Part shown: piece after piece, positions 54,009 to 64,000 of the stretch
Numbering within the stretch: position 1 is the first letter of the stretch
Layout: every line of letters starts with the position of its first letter
From: Streptomyces sp. P9-A4
Lineage (GTDB): Bacteria > Actinomycetota > Actinomycetes > Streptomycetales > Streptomycetaceae
Direction: 5' to 3'
Length of the DNA: 64,000 nucleotides
NCBI RefSeq assembly: GCF_036634195.1
Contig: NZ_JAZIFY010000001.1
Span: 5,528,501-5,592,500 of the forward strand
Notes under the pieces: model-generated
The model's database searches: none
What the model saw: only the letters and a program-made list of their open reading frames with translations
Told to the model about the DNA's origin: nothing
Made by a program: the position numbers and the translations under genes

Positions 54009-54947
54009 TCAGGCGCCCTCCTCCGGCGGTCCCGGCTCCACCGACGCCCCCGTCAGGTCCTCCACCGGTTCCACCCCCTCCGCCGCGTGCGCCGCACCCT
54101 TCAGGTACGCCTCGCCGACCGGCGGCGCCACCGGCACGGGCGGTGTCTGCGGTGTCTGCGGGGCCGGCGCCATGACCGCCGCAGGCCCCACCGTGGACCG
54201 CTCCAGGAACCTCAGCAGCTCCACCGGGAACGGCAGCACCAGCGTCGAGTTCTTCTCCGCCGCCACCGCCACCACCGTCTGCAGCAGCCGGAGCTGGAGC
54301 GCCGCCGGCTGGTCGGACATCACCGCCGCGGCCTCCGCGAGCTTCTTCGAGGCCTGGAGCTCGGCGTCCGCGTTGATGACCCGCGCCCGCCGCTCACGGT
54401 CCGCCTCCGCCTGCCGGGCCATCGAGCGCTTCATCGTCTCCGGCAGGGACACGTCCTTGATCTCGACCCGGTCGATCTGCACGCCCCAGCCGATGGCGGG
54501 GGAGTCCAGCATCAGTTCCAGGCCCTGGTTGAGCTTCTCCCGGTTGGACAGCAGGTCGTCGAGGTCGCTCTTGCCGATGATCGACCGCAGCGAGGTCTGC
54601 GACATCTGGGAGACCGCGAACTTGTAGTCCTCGACCCGGACGAGCGCCTCCGCCGCGTCGACGACCTTGAAGTAGACGACCGCGTCGACCCGGACCGTCA
54701 CGTTGTCCCGGGTGATCCCCTCCTGGGCGGGGACGGGCATCGTGACGATCTGCATGTTCACCTTGTGGATCCGGTCCACCACGGGAAGGATCATGGTGAA
54801 CCCGGGGGACCTGACGTCGTCGCGGAGCCGGCCGAAGCGGAAGACCACTCCGCGCTCGTACTGCTTCACCACCCGCGCTGCCGCGCCCGCGTACACCGCG
54901 ATCGCCGCACACGCGCCGAGCGCCACCAACAGCAGCTCTTGGATCAT
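54009..54947 (-). CDS. Slipin / SPFH domain (band 7) membrane protein
   Basis: A 312-residue protein. One N-terminal membrane helix (IQELLLVALGACAAIAVYAG) precedes the SPFH domain (YERGVVFRFGRLRDDVRSPG; PVPAQEGITRDNVTVRVDAV; YKFAVSQMSQTSLRSIIG) and a helical part (ADRERRARVINADAELQASK). The C-terminal 70 residues are Pro/Ala-rich. Such proteins organise membrane domains and regulate membrane proteases. I use the ATG at 54947; a GTG at 54950 is adjacent. The upstream bases include an AT-rich stretch (54970-54985), rare in this genome, that may hold the promoter. Confidence 0.93.
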   Translation of the reverse strand: MIQELLLVALGACAAIAVYAGAAARVVKQYERGVVFRFGRLRDDVRSPGFTMILPVVDRIHKVNMQIVTMPVPAQEGITRDNVTVRVDAVVYFKVVDAAEALVRVEDYKFAVSQMSQTSLRSIIGKSDLDDLLSNREKLNQGLELMLDSPAIGWGVQIDRVEIKDVSLPETMKRSMARQAEADRERRARVINADAELQASKKLAEAAAVMSDQPAALQLRLLQTVVAVAAEKNSTLVLPFPVELLRFLERSTVGPAAVMAPAPQTPQTPPVPVAPPVGEAYLKGAAHAAEGVEPVEDLTGASVEPGPPEEGA

Positions 54948-54990
54948 CACGGCCCCCAATCGAGCCAAACGATATAAAAAGGGTATTCCC

Positions 54991-55890
54991 CTACAGCCAG
55001 CCCGCGAACTCCAGAAGCAGCTCGGCATCCTGCCGGCGGCCCGCCGTCAGCGCCCGCGTGCCCGACTCGACCGCGCGGAACAGCGTCCAGCCGCGCAGCC
55101 GCTCCCGGTCCACGTCCAGCGAGTCGGCCAGTCTGTTGACCCGCCGCCGGGCCGCCGAGGCGCCCGAGGAGGCCGCGACCAGGTCCTCGACCCGGTCCCG
55201 TACCAGCCGGGCGAGGTCGTACGCCCGCTCGCCGACCAGCGGCTCGGGGCCGACCGCCAGCCAGGGCGCCCGGTCCCCGGCGAGGACCTTGCCCTGCCGG
55301 AAGTTCCCGTGCAGCAGCAGCGTCTCCGCGTCGGCCGCCACCAGCTCCTCGCGGGCCGCGAGCGCGGCGGCCGCCAGCTCACCGGCCGTGGCGTCGGCCC
55401 GGTAGTGGTCCATGGCGGAGGCCTGCCGGGCGGTCCGCTCGGCCACCGTCTCGAAGCCGTGCTCCGCCAGGGGCTCGACCCACAGCTTGCGCACGGTCCC
55501 CGCCGCCTCCAGGAGGGCCTTCGCCTCCGGCAGGGAGCGCAGCGACACCTCGGGATGGAGCCGTTCGAGGACGAGCGCGCCCTCCCCGGCCCCGTCGAGG
55601 AGCTGGACCGCGCCCCAGCCGTTCCAGTGCGCCAGCGCGTCCCGCTCCCGGTCGGGCCGGGCGAACGGGGGCGCGATCTTGAGCGCGGCGGGGGAGCCGT
55701 CGGGCCGCCGGACGAGCACGACCAGGCTGCTCCGGCCGCCGGGGGCCATCACCCGTTCGGCGTCCAGCGAGGCCCGGTCGAGCACCTGGTCGGCCAGCTC
55801 GGGCAGCTTCCCGAGCCACTCGGCCGCGACGGCGTCCCCGTACGTCTCACCGAGCGTCCTCACCAGTCGCTGCGGCGGTTCGAAACCCAT
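54991..55890 (-). CDS. Aminoglycoside phosphotransferase-like protein, probably catalytically inactive
   Basis: A 299-residue protein of the APH(6)/hydroxyurea phosphotransferase group. The N-lobe lysine is kept (AALKIAPPF, K71). The catalytic loop, normally HGDxxxxN, reads HGNFRQGKVL (194-203): the catalytic Asp is Asn 196 and the metal-binding Asn is replaced. The second metal site, normally IDPKP, is VGPEP (213-217), with the Asp lost. The rest of the C-lobe (LVGERAYDLARLVRDRVEDL) is well kept. It is therefore predicted to be a pseudokinase, possibly a sensor or scaffold. The stop falls 44 bases before the slipin start. Confidence 0.88.
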   Translation of the reverse strand: MGFEPPQRLVRTLGETYGDAVAAEWLGKLPELADQVLDRASLDAERVMAPGGRSSLVVLVRRPDGSPAALKIAPPFARPDRERDALAHWNGWGAVQLLDGAGEGALVLERLHPEVSLRSLPEAKALLEAAGTVRKLWVEPLAEHGFETVAERTARQASAMDHYRADATAGELAAAALAAREELVAADAETLLLHGNFRQGKVLAGDRAPWLAVGPEPLVGERAYDLARLVRDRVEDLVAASSGASAARRRVNRLADSLDVDRERLRGWTLFRAVESGTRALTAGRRQDAELLLEFAGWL

Positions 55891-55921
55891 GCGTACGTTG
55901 TTCCTTCGGTCGGGGCGGGGC

Positions 55922-56338
55922 TCAGACCCGCTCGGCCAGCCCAGGAAAGGTTACGTCGCTGCCGCGCCAGCGGACGGCCCGTACCGCCGCCTCGGTGAGC
56001 GCGGCGGCGGCCTCACCCCGCTTCGGGCCCGGGGAGGCGCGGACGAGATCGGAGTACACCCCGGCCACCCGGTCCTCCAGGACGGCGGCGAGCCGTACGG
56101 CTCCGGCCGGGTCCGCCACCGGGAAGGGCAGCTCGTACGCGGCCTCCGCTGCCACCGGAGTGCCGCCCAGGTCCCGCACGGCCCGGTGCAGGGCGTCCCG
56201 GCGGGCCCGGTGCGCCTCGTACGCGGCGGTGGCCTCGGCGCGCCGCTCGGGGCCGATCCGGCCGCCGACGACCCCGTACCCGTACACCGCCGCGTGCTCG
56301 GCGGCCAGTGCGGCCTGGGTGGCGTCGAGGGCGCTCAT
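55922..56338 (-). CDS. Ferritin-like protein, DUF4439 family
   Basis: A 138-residue helical protein. The N-terminus [20 protein letters not shown] and the [12 protein letters not shown] stretch are typical of DUF4439, a ferritin-like four-helix bundle with uncertain function. The start overlaps the lipoprotein stop (ATGA), so the two are coupled. In Streptomyces this gene lies beside rimP. Confidence 0.9.
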   Translation of the reverse strand: MSALDATQAALAAEHAAVYGYGVVGGRIGPERRAEATAAYEAHRARRDALHRAVRDLGGTPVAAEAAYELPFPVADPAGAVRLAAVLEDRVAGVYSDLVRASPGPKRGEAAAALTEAAVRAVRWRGSDVTFPGLAERV

Positions 56339-56895
56339 GCCCGTGCTCCTTCGGTCAGCAGATAGCCCTGCGCGGCGCCCGCGGCGGCCACGGAGGCCAG
56401 CAGCCGGGCGTACTCGGGAGGTGCGGTGGGCAGCGCGGCGGTGTGGACGGCGGAGGCCTCGCGGGCGGCCCTCGCGAGGTCCCGGAGCGCGGCCCGGGGG
56501 TCGGTCGCCACGGGCGGGAGAGCGGTCGACGCCGTGGGCTTCGGGGAGGCCGGGCCGGTCGCGGGGGAGGCCGGGGCGGTCGCCGGAGCGACCGTCGTAC
56601 CGCCCTCGCCGAGGGCCTTGGCGTGCGCGGCGGCCGAGCGGCGCAGCGAGGTCAGCCGTGGCGCGAGGGCGGGATGGGCGGCGAGCGCGGCGTCGTAACG
56701 ATTCAGCAGGGTCCGGGAGGCGGTCACCGCGCGCAGCCGGAGCGCCGCCTCGGCGCGGGCCACCCGTTCGGCCTCGATCTCGGCGGCGGTCGGCTTCCGG
56801 GGGCCGGGATCGTCCGAGGCGCAGCCCGCCAGGGCCGCCGCCGCGGCGGCCGAGAGCCCGGCCGTCAGGAGTGCCCGCCTGTCCGTCGTCGTCAC
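56335..56895 (-). CDS. Putative lipoprotein coupled to the ferritin-like gene
   Basis: A 186-residue protein. The GTG at 56895 has AGGGAG upstream. The N-terminus [20 protein letters not shown] ends in the lipobox LAGC (Cys about 25), and the DRRALL start resembles a twin-arginine signal. The rest is helical, with a Pro/Ala/Thr-rich linker ([18 protein letters not shown]), then a second helical part. I do not recognise it. It overlaps the ferritin-like gene by 4 bases, so the two probably act together. Confidence 0.82.
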   Translation of the reverse strand: MTTTDRRALLTAGLSAAAAAALAGCASDDPGPRKPTAAEIEAERVARAEAALRLRAVTASRTLLNRYDAALAAHPALAPRLTSLRRSAAAHAKALGEGGTTVAPATAPASPATGPASPKPTASTALPPVATDPRAALRDLARAAREASAVHTAALPTAPPEYARLLASVAAAGAAQGYLLTEGARA

Positions 56896-57073
56896 GCTCT
56901 CTCCCTCGGCCGTGGTACGTCGTCGAAGATCGTCGGGATCACCGCAGGCGAGCGTACCCGTGGGCCCCGAGGCGGTGGACGGCAACACCCTCCGGGACCG
57001 GATACCCTTTGGTCTGACACGCGACGAACACGCGACGAACCACAACAGCACACGCGGCCGAGGAGTCACCCGG

Positions 57074-57571
57074 ATGAGCACCACCCAGAGCGACAGGCTG
57101 CGCGGACTCGTGGAGCCGCTCGTCCACGCGAAGGACCTGGATCTGGAAGAGATCGAGGTGTCCCGGGCCGGCCGTCGCGGACTGCTGAGGATCGTCGTCG
57201 ACTCCGACGAGGGCGTGGAGCTGGACCTCTGTGCCGAGCTGAGCCGCGCGATCTCCGAGAAGCTCGACGAGACCGACGCGATGGGCGCGGGCGAGTACGT
57301 CCTCGAAGTCAGCTCGCCCGGCGCCGACCGCCCCCTGACCCAGCACCGCCACTACGTGCGGGCCACCGGCCGGCTGGTCAAGCTCCAGCTCACCGAGGGC
57401 GACGAACTGGTCGCGCGCATCCTGGCCGTGGACGAGGACGGCCTCGACCTCGAAGTGCCGGGCGTGAAGGGGCGCAAGCCGACCGCCCGCCGGGTCGAGT
57501 TCTCCGACGTCGTCAAGGCGCGTGTCGAGATCGAGTTCAACCGCAAGGACAAGAAGGAAGAGGAGGCGTAG
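57074..57571 (+). CDS. rimP: Ribosome maturation factor RimP
   Basis: A 165-residue protein needed for 30S subunit assembly. It has the RimP N-domain ([38 protein letters not shown]) with [15 protein letters not shown] and [16 protein letters not shown], then an SH3-like C-domain. The acidic/basic tail [10 protein letters not shown] carries the ribosome binding site of nusA. I use the ATG at 57074. A TACCCT -10 candidate lies at 57003-57008. It heads the rimP-nusA operon. Confidence 0.95.
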   Translation: MSTTQSDRLRGLVEPLVHAKDLDLEEIEVSRAGRRGLLRIVVDSDEGVELDLCAELSRAISEKLDETDAMGAGEYVLEVSSPGADRPLTQHRHYVRATGRLVKLQLTEGDELVARILAVDEDGLDLEVPGVKGRKPTARRVEFSDVVKARVEIEFNRKDKKEEEA

Positions 57572-57573
57572 CC

Positions 57574-58569
57574 GTGGACATCGACGTGAAGCTGCTCAAG
57601 GGCTTGGCGCATGAGAAGGAGATCTCCTTCGACCTGCTGGTCGAGGCGATCGAGTCGGCCCTCCTCATCGCCTACCACCGCACCCCCGACGCCCGCCGCC
57701 ACGCGCGCGTGGAGCTGGACCGGCTGACCGGTCACGTGACGGTGTGGGCGAAGGAAGACCCCTCCGATCTGGAGGAGGGCCAGGAGCCCAAGGACTTCGA
57801 CGACACCCCGTCGGACTTCGGCCGGATCGCGGCGAGCACCGCCCGCCAGGTGATCCAGCAGAGGCTGCGGGACGCCGAGAACGACGTGACGTTCGGCGAG
57901 TACGCGCGCCGCGAGGGCGATGTCGTCGCCGGTGTGGTGCAGCAGGGCAAGGACCCGAAGAACGTCCTCGTCCGGCTGGATGACAAGCTGGAGGCCATCC
58001 TCCCGGTGCAGGAGCAGGTGCCGGGCGAGGACTACACGCACGGTCTGCGGCTGCGGACGTACGTCGTCCGGGTGGCGAAGGGTGTGCGCGGTCCGTCCGT
58101 CACCCTTTCGCGGACCCACCCCAACCTGGTGAAGAAGCTCTTCGCGCTGGAGGTCCCGGAGATCGCGGACGGTTCGGTCGAGATCACGGCGATCGCCCGT
58201 GAGGCCGGTCACCGCACCAAGATCGCGGTCCGCTCCACCCGGTCCGGTCTGAACCCCAAGGGCGCCTGCATCGGCCCGATGGGCAGCCGCGTCCGCAACG
58301 TGATGGCGGAGCTGCTCGGCGAGAAGATCGACATCGTCGACTGGTCGGACGACCCGGCCGAGATGGTGGCGAACGCGCTCTCCCCGGCCCGTGTCTCCAG
58401 GGTCGAGGTCGTCGACATGGCGGCCCGCTCCGCGCGGGTGACGGTGCCGGACTACCAGCTGTCGCTGGCGATCGGCAAGGAGGGCCAGAACGCCCGCCTG
58501 GCCGCCCGCCTCACCGGCTGGCGGATCGACATCCGGCCGGACACGGAGCAGGACGGTCCGCAGGACTGA
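57574..58569 (+). CDS. nusA: Transcription termination/antitermination factor NusA
   Basis: A 331-residue NusA. The GTG at 57574 follows AGGAGG, two bases after the rimP stop. The N-terminal RNA polymerase-binding domain is about 1-130, then S1 (about 135-200), KH1 ([20 protein letters not shown]) and KH2 ([20 protein letters not shown]). It lacks the acidic repeats of the E. coli protein, as usual in actinobacteria. It acts with RNA polymerase in pausing, termination and rRNA transcription. Confidence 0.96.
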   Translation: MDIDVKLLKGLAHEKEISFDLLVEAIESALLIAYHRTPDARRHARVELDRLTGHVTVWAKEDPSDLEEGQEPKDFDDTPSDFGRIAASTARQVIQQRLRDAENDVTFGEYARREGDVVAGVVQQGKDPKNVLVRLDDKLEAILPVQEQVPGEDYTHGLRLRTYVVRVAKGVRGPSVTLSRTHPNLVKKLFALEVPEIADGSVEITAIAREAGHRTKIAVRSTRSGLNPKGACIGPMGSRVRNVMAELLGEKIDIVDWSDDPAEMVANALSPARVSRVEVVDMAARSARVTVPDYQLSLAIGKEGQNARLAARLTGWRIDIRPDTEQDGPQD

Positions 58570-58632
58570 GCCGTTTTTTGGCCAACAACTGTTCGATTCT
58601 TGCCCCAAACAGGTGAGGTCGGTACGGGGAGG

Positions 58633-58638
58633 TAGACT
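58633..58638 (+). promoter_or_regulatory. -10 box for a leaderless ylxR transcript
   Basis: TAGACT ends 5 bases before the GTG at 58644, with no ribosome binding site between. It suggests a promoter inside the nusA-infB cluster. Confidence 0.5.
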
Positions 58639-58643
58639 TAATC

Positions 58644-58925
58644 GTGTCTGGCCGGACGCATGCCCGCGCGTGCCCTGAGCGAACCTGTGTGGGATGCCGG
58701 GAGCGAGCGGCCAAGAGCGATCTGCTGCGGATCGTGATGGACAAGGACGAGTGCGTTCCTGATCATCGCGGTACGCTGCCCGGCCGGGGTGCGTACCTGC
58801 ACCCCGCCGAGGCTTGTCTCGACCTGGCGGTCCGCCGCCGAGCAATGCCGAGGGCCTTCAGGGTCCAGGGCCCGCTCGACACCGCGGAACTCCGTCACCA
58901 CGTCGAACGGCCGGCACCGCAGTGA
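58644..58925 (+). CDS. YlxR family RNA-binding protein (DUF448)
   Basis: A 93-residue protein of the YlxR family. The motif RTCVGCRERAAKSDLLRIV at the N-terminus and GRGAYLHPAEACLDLAVRRR define it. Family members bind RNA and sit between nusA and infB in many bacteria. The GTG at 58644 is preceded closely by a -10 box. The stop at 58925 leaves a 147-base leader before infB. Confidence 0.93.
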   Translation: MSGRTHARACPERTCVGCRERAAKSDLLRIVMDKDECVPDHRGTLPGRGAYLHPAEACLDLAVRRRAMPRAFRVQGPLDTAELRHHVERPAPQ

Positions 58926-58934
58926 AGAAGTACG

Positions 58935-58950
58935 GCACGGAACACCGTGC
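58935..58950 (+). repeat. Short hairpin in the infB leader
   Basis: GCACGG (58935-58940) pairs with CCGTGC (58945-58950) around AACA. It lies just after the ylxR stop. Confidence 0.5.
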
Positions 58951-58990
58951 GGTCAGGTACCTCGCGAGTTGGAAGTAGGTCGAGATTGCG

Positions 58991-59033
58991 ATGAGCACTC
59001 GATGAGTACGCGATGAGTACGCCCATGAAGTAG
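58991..59033 (+). promoter_or_regulatory. Three overlapping micro-ORFs in the infB leader
   Basis: The leader contains three tiny frames joined by ATGA overlaps: 58991-59005 (MSTR), 59002-59016 (MSTR) and 59013-59033 (MSTPMK, ending TAG). They arise from an 11-base repeat CGATGAGTACG. Each stop overlaps the next start, so a ribosome could restart from one to the next before infB. No strong ribosome binding site precedes the first. Confidence 0.55.
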
Positions 59034-59037
59034 CGAC

Positions 59038-59057
59038 GGTCCGGCGGTAACCGGACC
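59038..59057 (+). promoter_or_regulatory. Hairpin before the infB ribosome binding site
   Basis: GGTCCGG (59038-59044) pairs with CCGGACC (59051-59057) around CGGTAA. It lies 4 bases after the last micro-ORF stop and 7 bases before the GGAG of infB, so ribosomes on the micro-ORF could affect its folding. Confidence 0.6.
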
Positions 59058-59072
59058 TCACAAAGGAGCAAA

Positions 59073-62171
<3,099 letters not shown>

Positions 62172-62193
62172 TCGCGTCCGATCGCAGCAGTGA

Positions 62194-62237
62194 GCCGGGG
62201 CCGGTCGGCGGAAAGTATTCCGTCGATCGGCCCCGGC
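62194..62237 (+). terminator. Long hairpin after infB
   Basis: A 19-base stem with G-T pairs (62194-62212 with 62219-62237) and loop AAGTAT lies 22 bases after the infB stop. It has no T-run; it may terminate or attenuate before the DUF503 gene. Confidence 0.75.
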
Positions 62238-62319
62238 CGTTGCGTGTACGGTTTCGGGTGTCCCCGCCGAGTGGTCGGCGGGAGCACCGAACCCGAACCG
62301 GCGGGACATCCGGGCATAC

Positions 62320-62613
62320 ATGTATGTGGGGACACTGTCCTTCGATCTGCTCCTCGGCGACGTCCATTCGCTGAAGGAGAAACGCTCCGTCGTCAAGCCG
62401 ATCGTCGCCGAGCTCCAGCGGAAGTTCTCCGTGAGCGCGGCCGAGGTGGGCGACCAGGACCTCCACCGCAGGGCCCTGCTGGGCGTCGCGCTGGTGTCCG
62501 GGGACCCGGGGTTCGTATCGGACGTGCTCGACCGCTGTGAGCGGCTCGTCGCCGCCCGTCCCGAGGTGGAGCTGCTGTCGGTGCGCCGCAGGCTCCACAC
62601 TGATGAAGACTGA
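62320..62613 (+). CDS. DUF503 family protein (YlxP-like)
   Basis: A 97-residue protein of the DUF503/YlxP family. Its family start MYVGTLSFDLLLGDVHSLKE, then KRSVVKPIVAELQRKFSVS and AEVGDQDLHRRALLGVALVS, is complete. It lies between infB and rbfA in most actinobacteria. The function is unclear, but the setting suggests a ribosome assembly or translation role. I see no strong ribosome binding site before the ATG. Confidence 0.93.
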   Translation: MYVGTLSFDLLLGDVHSLKEKRSVVKPIVAELQRKFSVSAAEVGDQDLHRRALLGVALVSGDPGFVSDVLDRCERLVAARPEVELLSVRRRLHTDED

Positions 62614-62643
62614 TTTGAGCAAGGCAAAGAAGGAGAAGGACCA

Positions 62644-63084
62644 GTGGCCGACAACGCGCGGGCGAAGAAGCTGGCAGACCTCATCCGGGAGGTGGTCGCA
62701 GAGAAGCTGCAGCGCGGCATCAAGGACCCCCGCCTGGGCACGCACGTGACCATCACGGACACCCGCGTCACCGGAGACCTGCGGGAGGCCACGGTCTTCT
62801 ACACGGTCTACGGCGACGACGAGGAGCGGGCGAGCGCCGCCGCCGGCCTGGAGAGCGCCAAGGGCATCCTCCGTTCGGCCGTGGGCCGCGCGGCCGGGAC
62901 CAAGTTCACCCCGACCCTGGCCTTCGTGGCCGACGCCCTCCCGGAGAACGCCAAGGCGATCGAGGACCTCCTCGACAGGGCGCGGGCCTCCGACGCCCAG
63001 GTGCGGGAGGCGTCCTCGGGCGCCGACTTCGCCGGCGAGGCCGACCCCTACAAGAAGCCGGGCGAGGACGAAGCCGCCGAATGA
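62644..63084 (+). CDS. rbfA: Ribosome-binding factor A
   Basis: A 146-residue RbfA, needed for 16S rRNA processing and 30S maturation. The KH-like domain is RAKKLADLIREVVAEKLQRG, KDPRLGTHVTITDTRVTGDL and ATVFYTVYGDDEERAS, with LAFVADALPENAKAIEDLLD. A C-terminal acidic tail of about 25 residues is variable. The GTG at 62644 has AAGGAGAAGGA upstream. The stop overlaps truB (ATGA). Confidence 0.96.
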   Translation: MADNARAKKLADLIREVVAEKLQRGIKDPRLGTHVTITDTRVTGDLREATVFYTVYGDDEERASAAAGLESAKGILRSAVGRAAGTKFTPTLAFVADALPENAKAIEDLLDRARASDAQVREASSGADFAGEADPYKKPGEDEAAE

Positions 63085-63980
63085 GCAACGCAGCAAAGAC
63101 TCCCGACGGCCTGGTCATCGTCGACAAGCCGTCGGGATTCACCTCGCACGACGTCGTGGCCAAGATGCGCGGGATCGCGAAGACCCGCCGGGTCGGCCAC
63201 GCGGGCACGCTCGACCCCATGGCCACCGGCGTCCTCGTCCTCGGCGTGGAGCGGGCGACCAAGCTGCTCGGTCACCTCGCGCTGACCGAGAAGGAGTACC
63301 TGGGCACCATCCGGCTGGGCCAGACGACGATCACCGACGACGCCGAGGGCGAGATCACGGCGTCGGTCGACGCTTCGAAGGTCACCCGCGAAGGCATCGA
63401 CGCGGGCGTCGCCGAGCTGACCGGCGCCATCATGCAGGTGCCGTCGAAGGTCTCCGCGATCAAGATCGACGGCAAGCGGTCGTACGCGCGGGTGCGCGGC
63501 GGCGAGGAGTTCGAGATCCCGGCCCGCCCGGTCACCGTCTCCTCCTTCCAGGTGTACGACGTCCGCGAGGCCACCGCCGAGGACGGCACCCCCGTCGTCG
63601 ACCTGGTCGTCTCCGTCGTCTGCTCCTCCGGTACGTACATCCGGGCGCTCGCCCGGGACCTCGGCGCGGGACTCGGCGTGGGCGGACACCTGACCGCGCT
63701 GCGCCGCACCCGGGTCGGCCCGTACAAGCTGGACTCGGCGAAGACGCTCGACCAGCTCCAGGAGGATCTGACGGTCATGCCGGTCGCCGACGCGGCCGCG
63801 GCGGCGTTCCCCCGGTGGGACGTCGACGAGAAGCGGGCCAAGCTGCTGCTCAACGGGGTCCGGCTGGAGATGCCGGAGTACCCGGCGGGCGCGGTCGCGG
63901 TCTACGGGCCGGAAGGCACGCTGCTGGCGCTCGTCGAAGCGCATCGGGGCAAGGCCAAGAGTCTCGCCGTCTTCGGCTGA
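63081..63980 (+). CDS. truB: tRNA pseudouridine(55) synthase TruB
   Basis: A 299-residue pseudouridine synthase that modifies U55 in the T-loop of tRNA. The catalytic aspartate is in VGHAGTLDPMATGVLVL, near residue 44. Other family stretches are KEYLGTIRLGQTTITDDAEG and VVCSSGTYIRALARDLGAGL. It overlaps rbfA by 4 bases. The stop is at 63978-63980, 20 bases before the window end. Confidence 0.96.
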   Translation: MSNAAKTPDGLVIVDKPSGFTSHDVVAKMRGIAKTRRVGHAGTLDPMATGVLVLGVERATKLLGHLALTEKEYLGTIRLGQTTITDDAEGEITASVDASKVTREGIDAGVAELTGAIMQVPSKVSAIKIDGKRSYARVRGGEEFEIPARPVTVSSFQVYDVREATAEDGTPVVDLVVSVVCSSGTYIRALARDLGAGLGVGGHLTALRRTRVGPYKLDSAKTLDQLQEDLTVMPVADAAAAAFPRWDVDEKRAKLLLNGVRLEMPEYPAGAVAVYGPEGTLLALVEAHRGKAKSLAVFG

Positions 63981-64000
63981 GCTCGTACGTCCACGGTGGG

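Overview
The window is high-GC actinobacterial chromosome, almost certainly Streptomyces. Third codon positions are nearly always G or C, many starts are GTG, and gene order (rlmN; the dxr / site-2 protease / ispG / proS block; then rimP-nusA-ylxR-infB-DUF503-rbfA-truB) is that of the core Streptomyces chromosome. I see no tRNA, rRNA, CRISPR array, intact insertion sequence or prophage. No gene-free stretch exceeds about 250 bases.

Layout. 1-1269: the end of a cdsA-like gene, then rlmN. 1305-5273: a TPP riboswitch in front of a three-gene thiamine-type ABC importer (binding protein, fused permease, ATPase). 5365-9063: a RibD/DHFR-like reductase, a membrane protein whose 3' end lies in a 76-bp palindrome, and an ABC exporter-like permease/ATPase pair with degenerate ATPase motifs. 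9305-29127: a large polyamine region. It holds a class III aminotransferase, an Lrp/AsnC regulator and a divergent gamma-aminobutyraldehyde-type dehydrogenase, then a PotD-like lipoprotein, and an operon of a second aldehyde dehydrogenase, PotD, PotA, PotB, PotC and a FAD amine oxidase. Between these parts sit a small membrane protein, a serine hydrolase, a two-component system with a SAM methyltransferase and a GDPD, an adenosine-deaminase-family enzyme (probably aminodeoxyfutalosine deaminase), a DUF4190 protein and a NADAR protein.

29244-45367: a small unknown protein, a secreted GH18 chitinase with two DasR-like 12-bp operators, a type IV McrBC restriction system, a PAP2 phosphatase, gabT, a TraG/VirD4-like membrane ATPase, a PucR regulator, a small membrane protein, an EamA transporter and a third aldehyde dehydrogenase. 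Putrescine to succinate catabolism can be drawn from genes in this window: import, oxidation or transamination of the amine, aldehyde dehydrogenase, then GabT.

45520-53948: an AroA paralogue, dxr, a site-2 protease, ispG, two GNAT proteins and proS; dxr and ispG both belong to the MEP isoprenoid pathway. 54009-56895 (minus strand): a slipin, an APH-like protein lacking its catalytic Asp, a ferritin-like protein and a lipoprotein. 57074-63980: translation and transcription factors in conserved order.

Most interesting signals: three chained ATGA-coupled micro-ORFs plus a hairpin in the infB leader; a predicted pseudokinase; a 21-bp tandem repeat abutting the -10 box of a GNAT gene; tandem DasR-type operators at the chitinase; a palindromic element that supplies the C-terminus of a membrane protein; an McrBC locus with a Cys/His-rich N-terminal region and a 58-bp overlap with its neighbour; and many genes whose -10 box implies leaderless mRNA.
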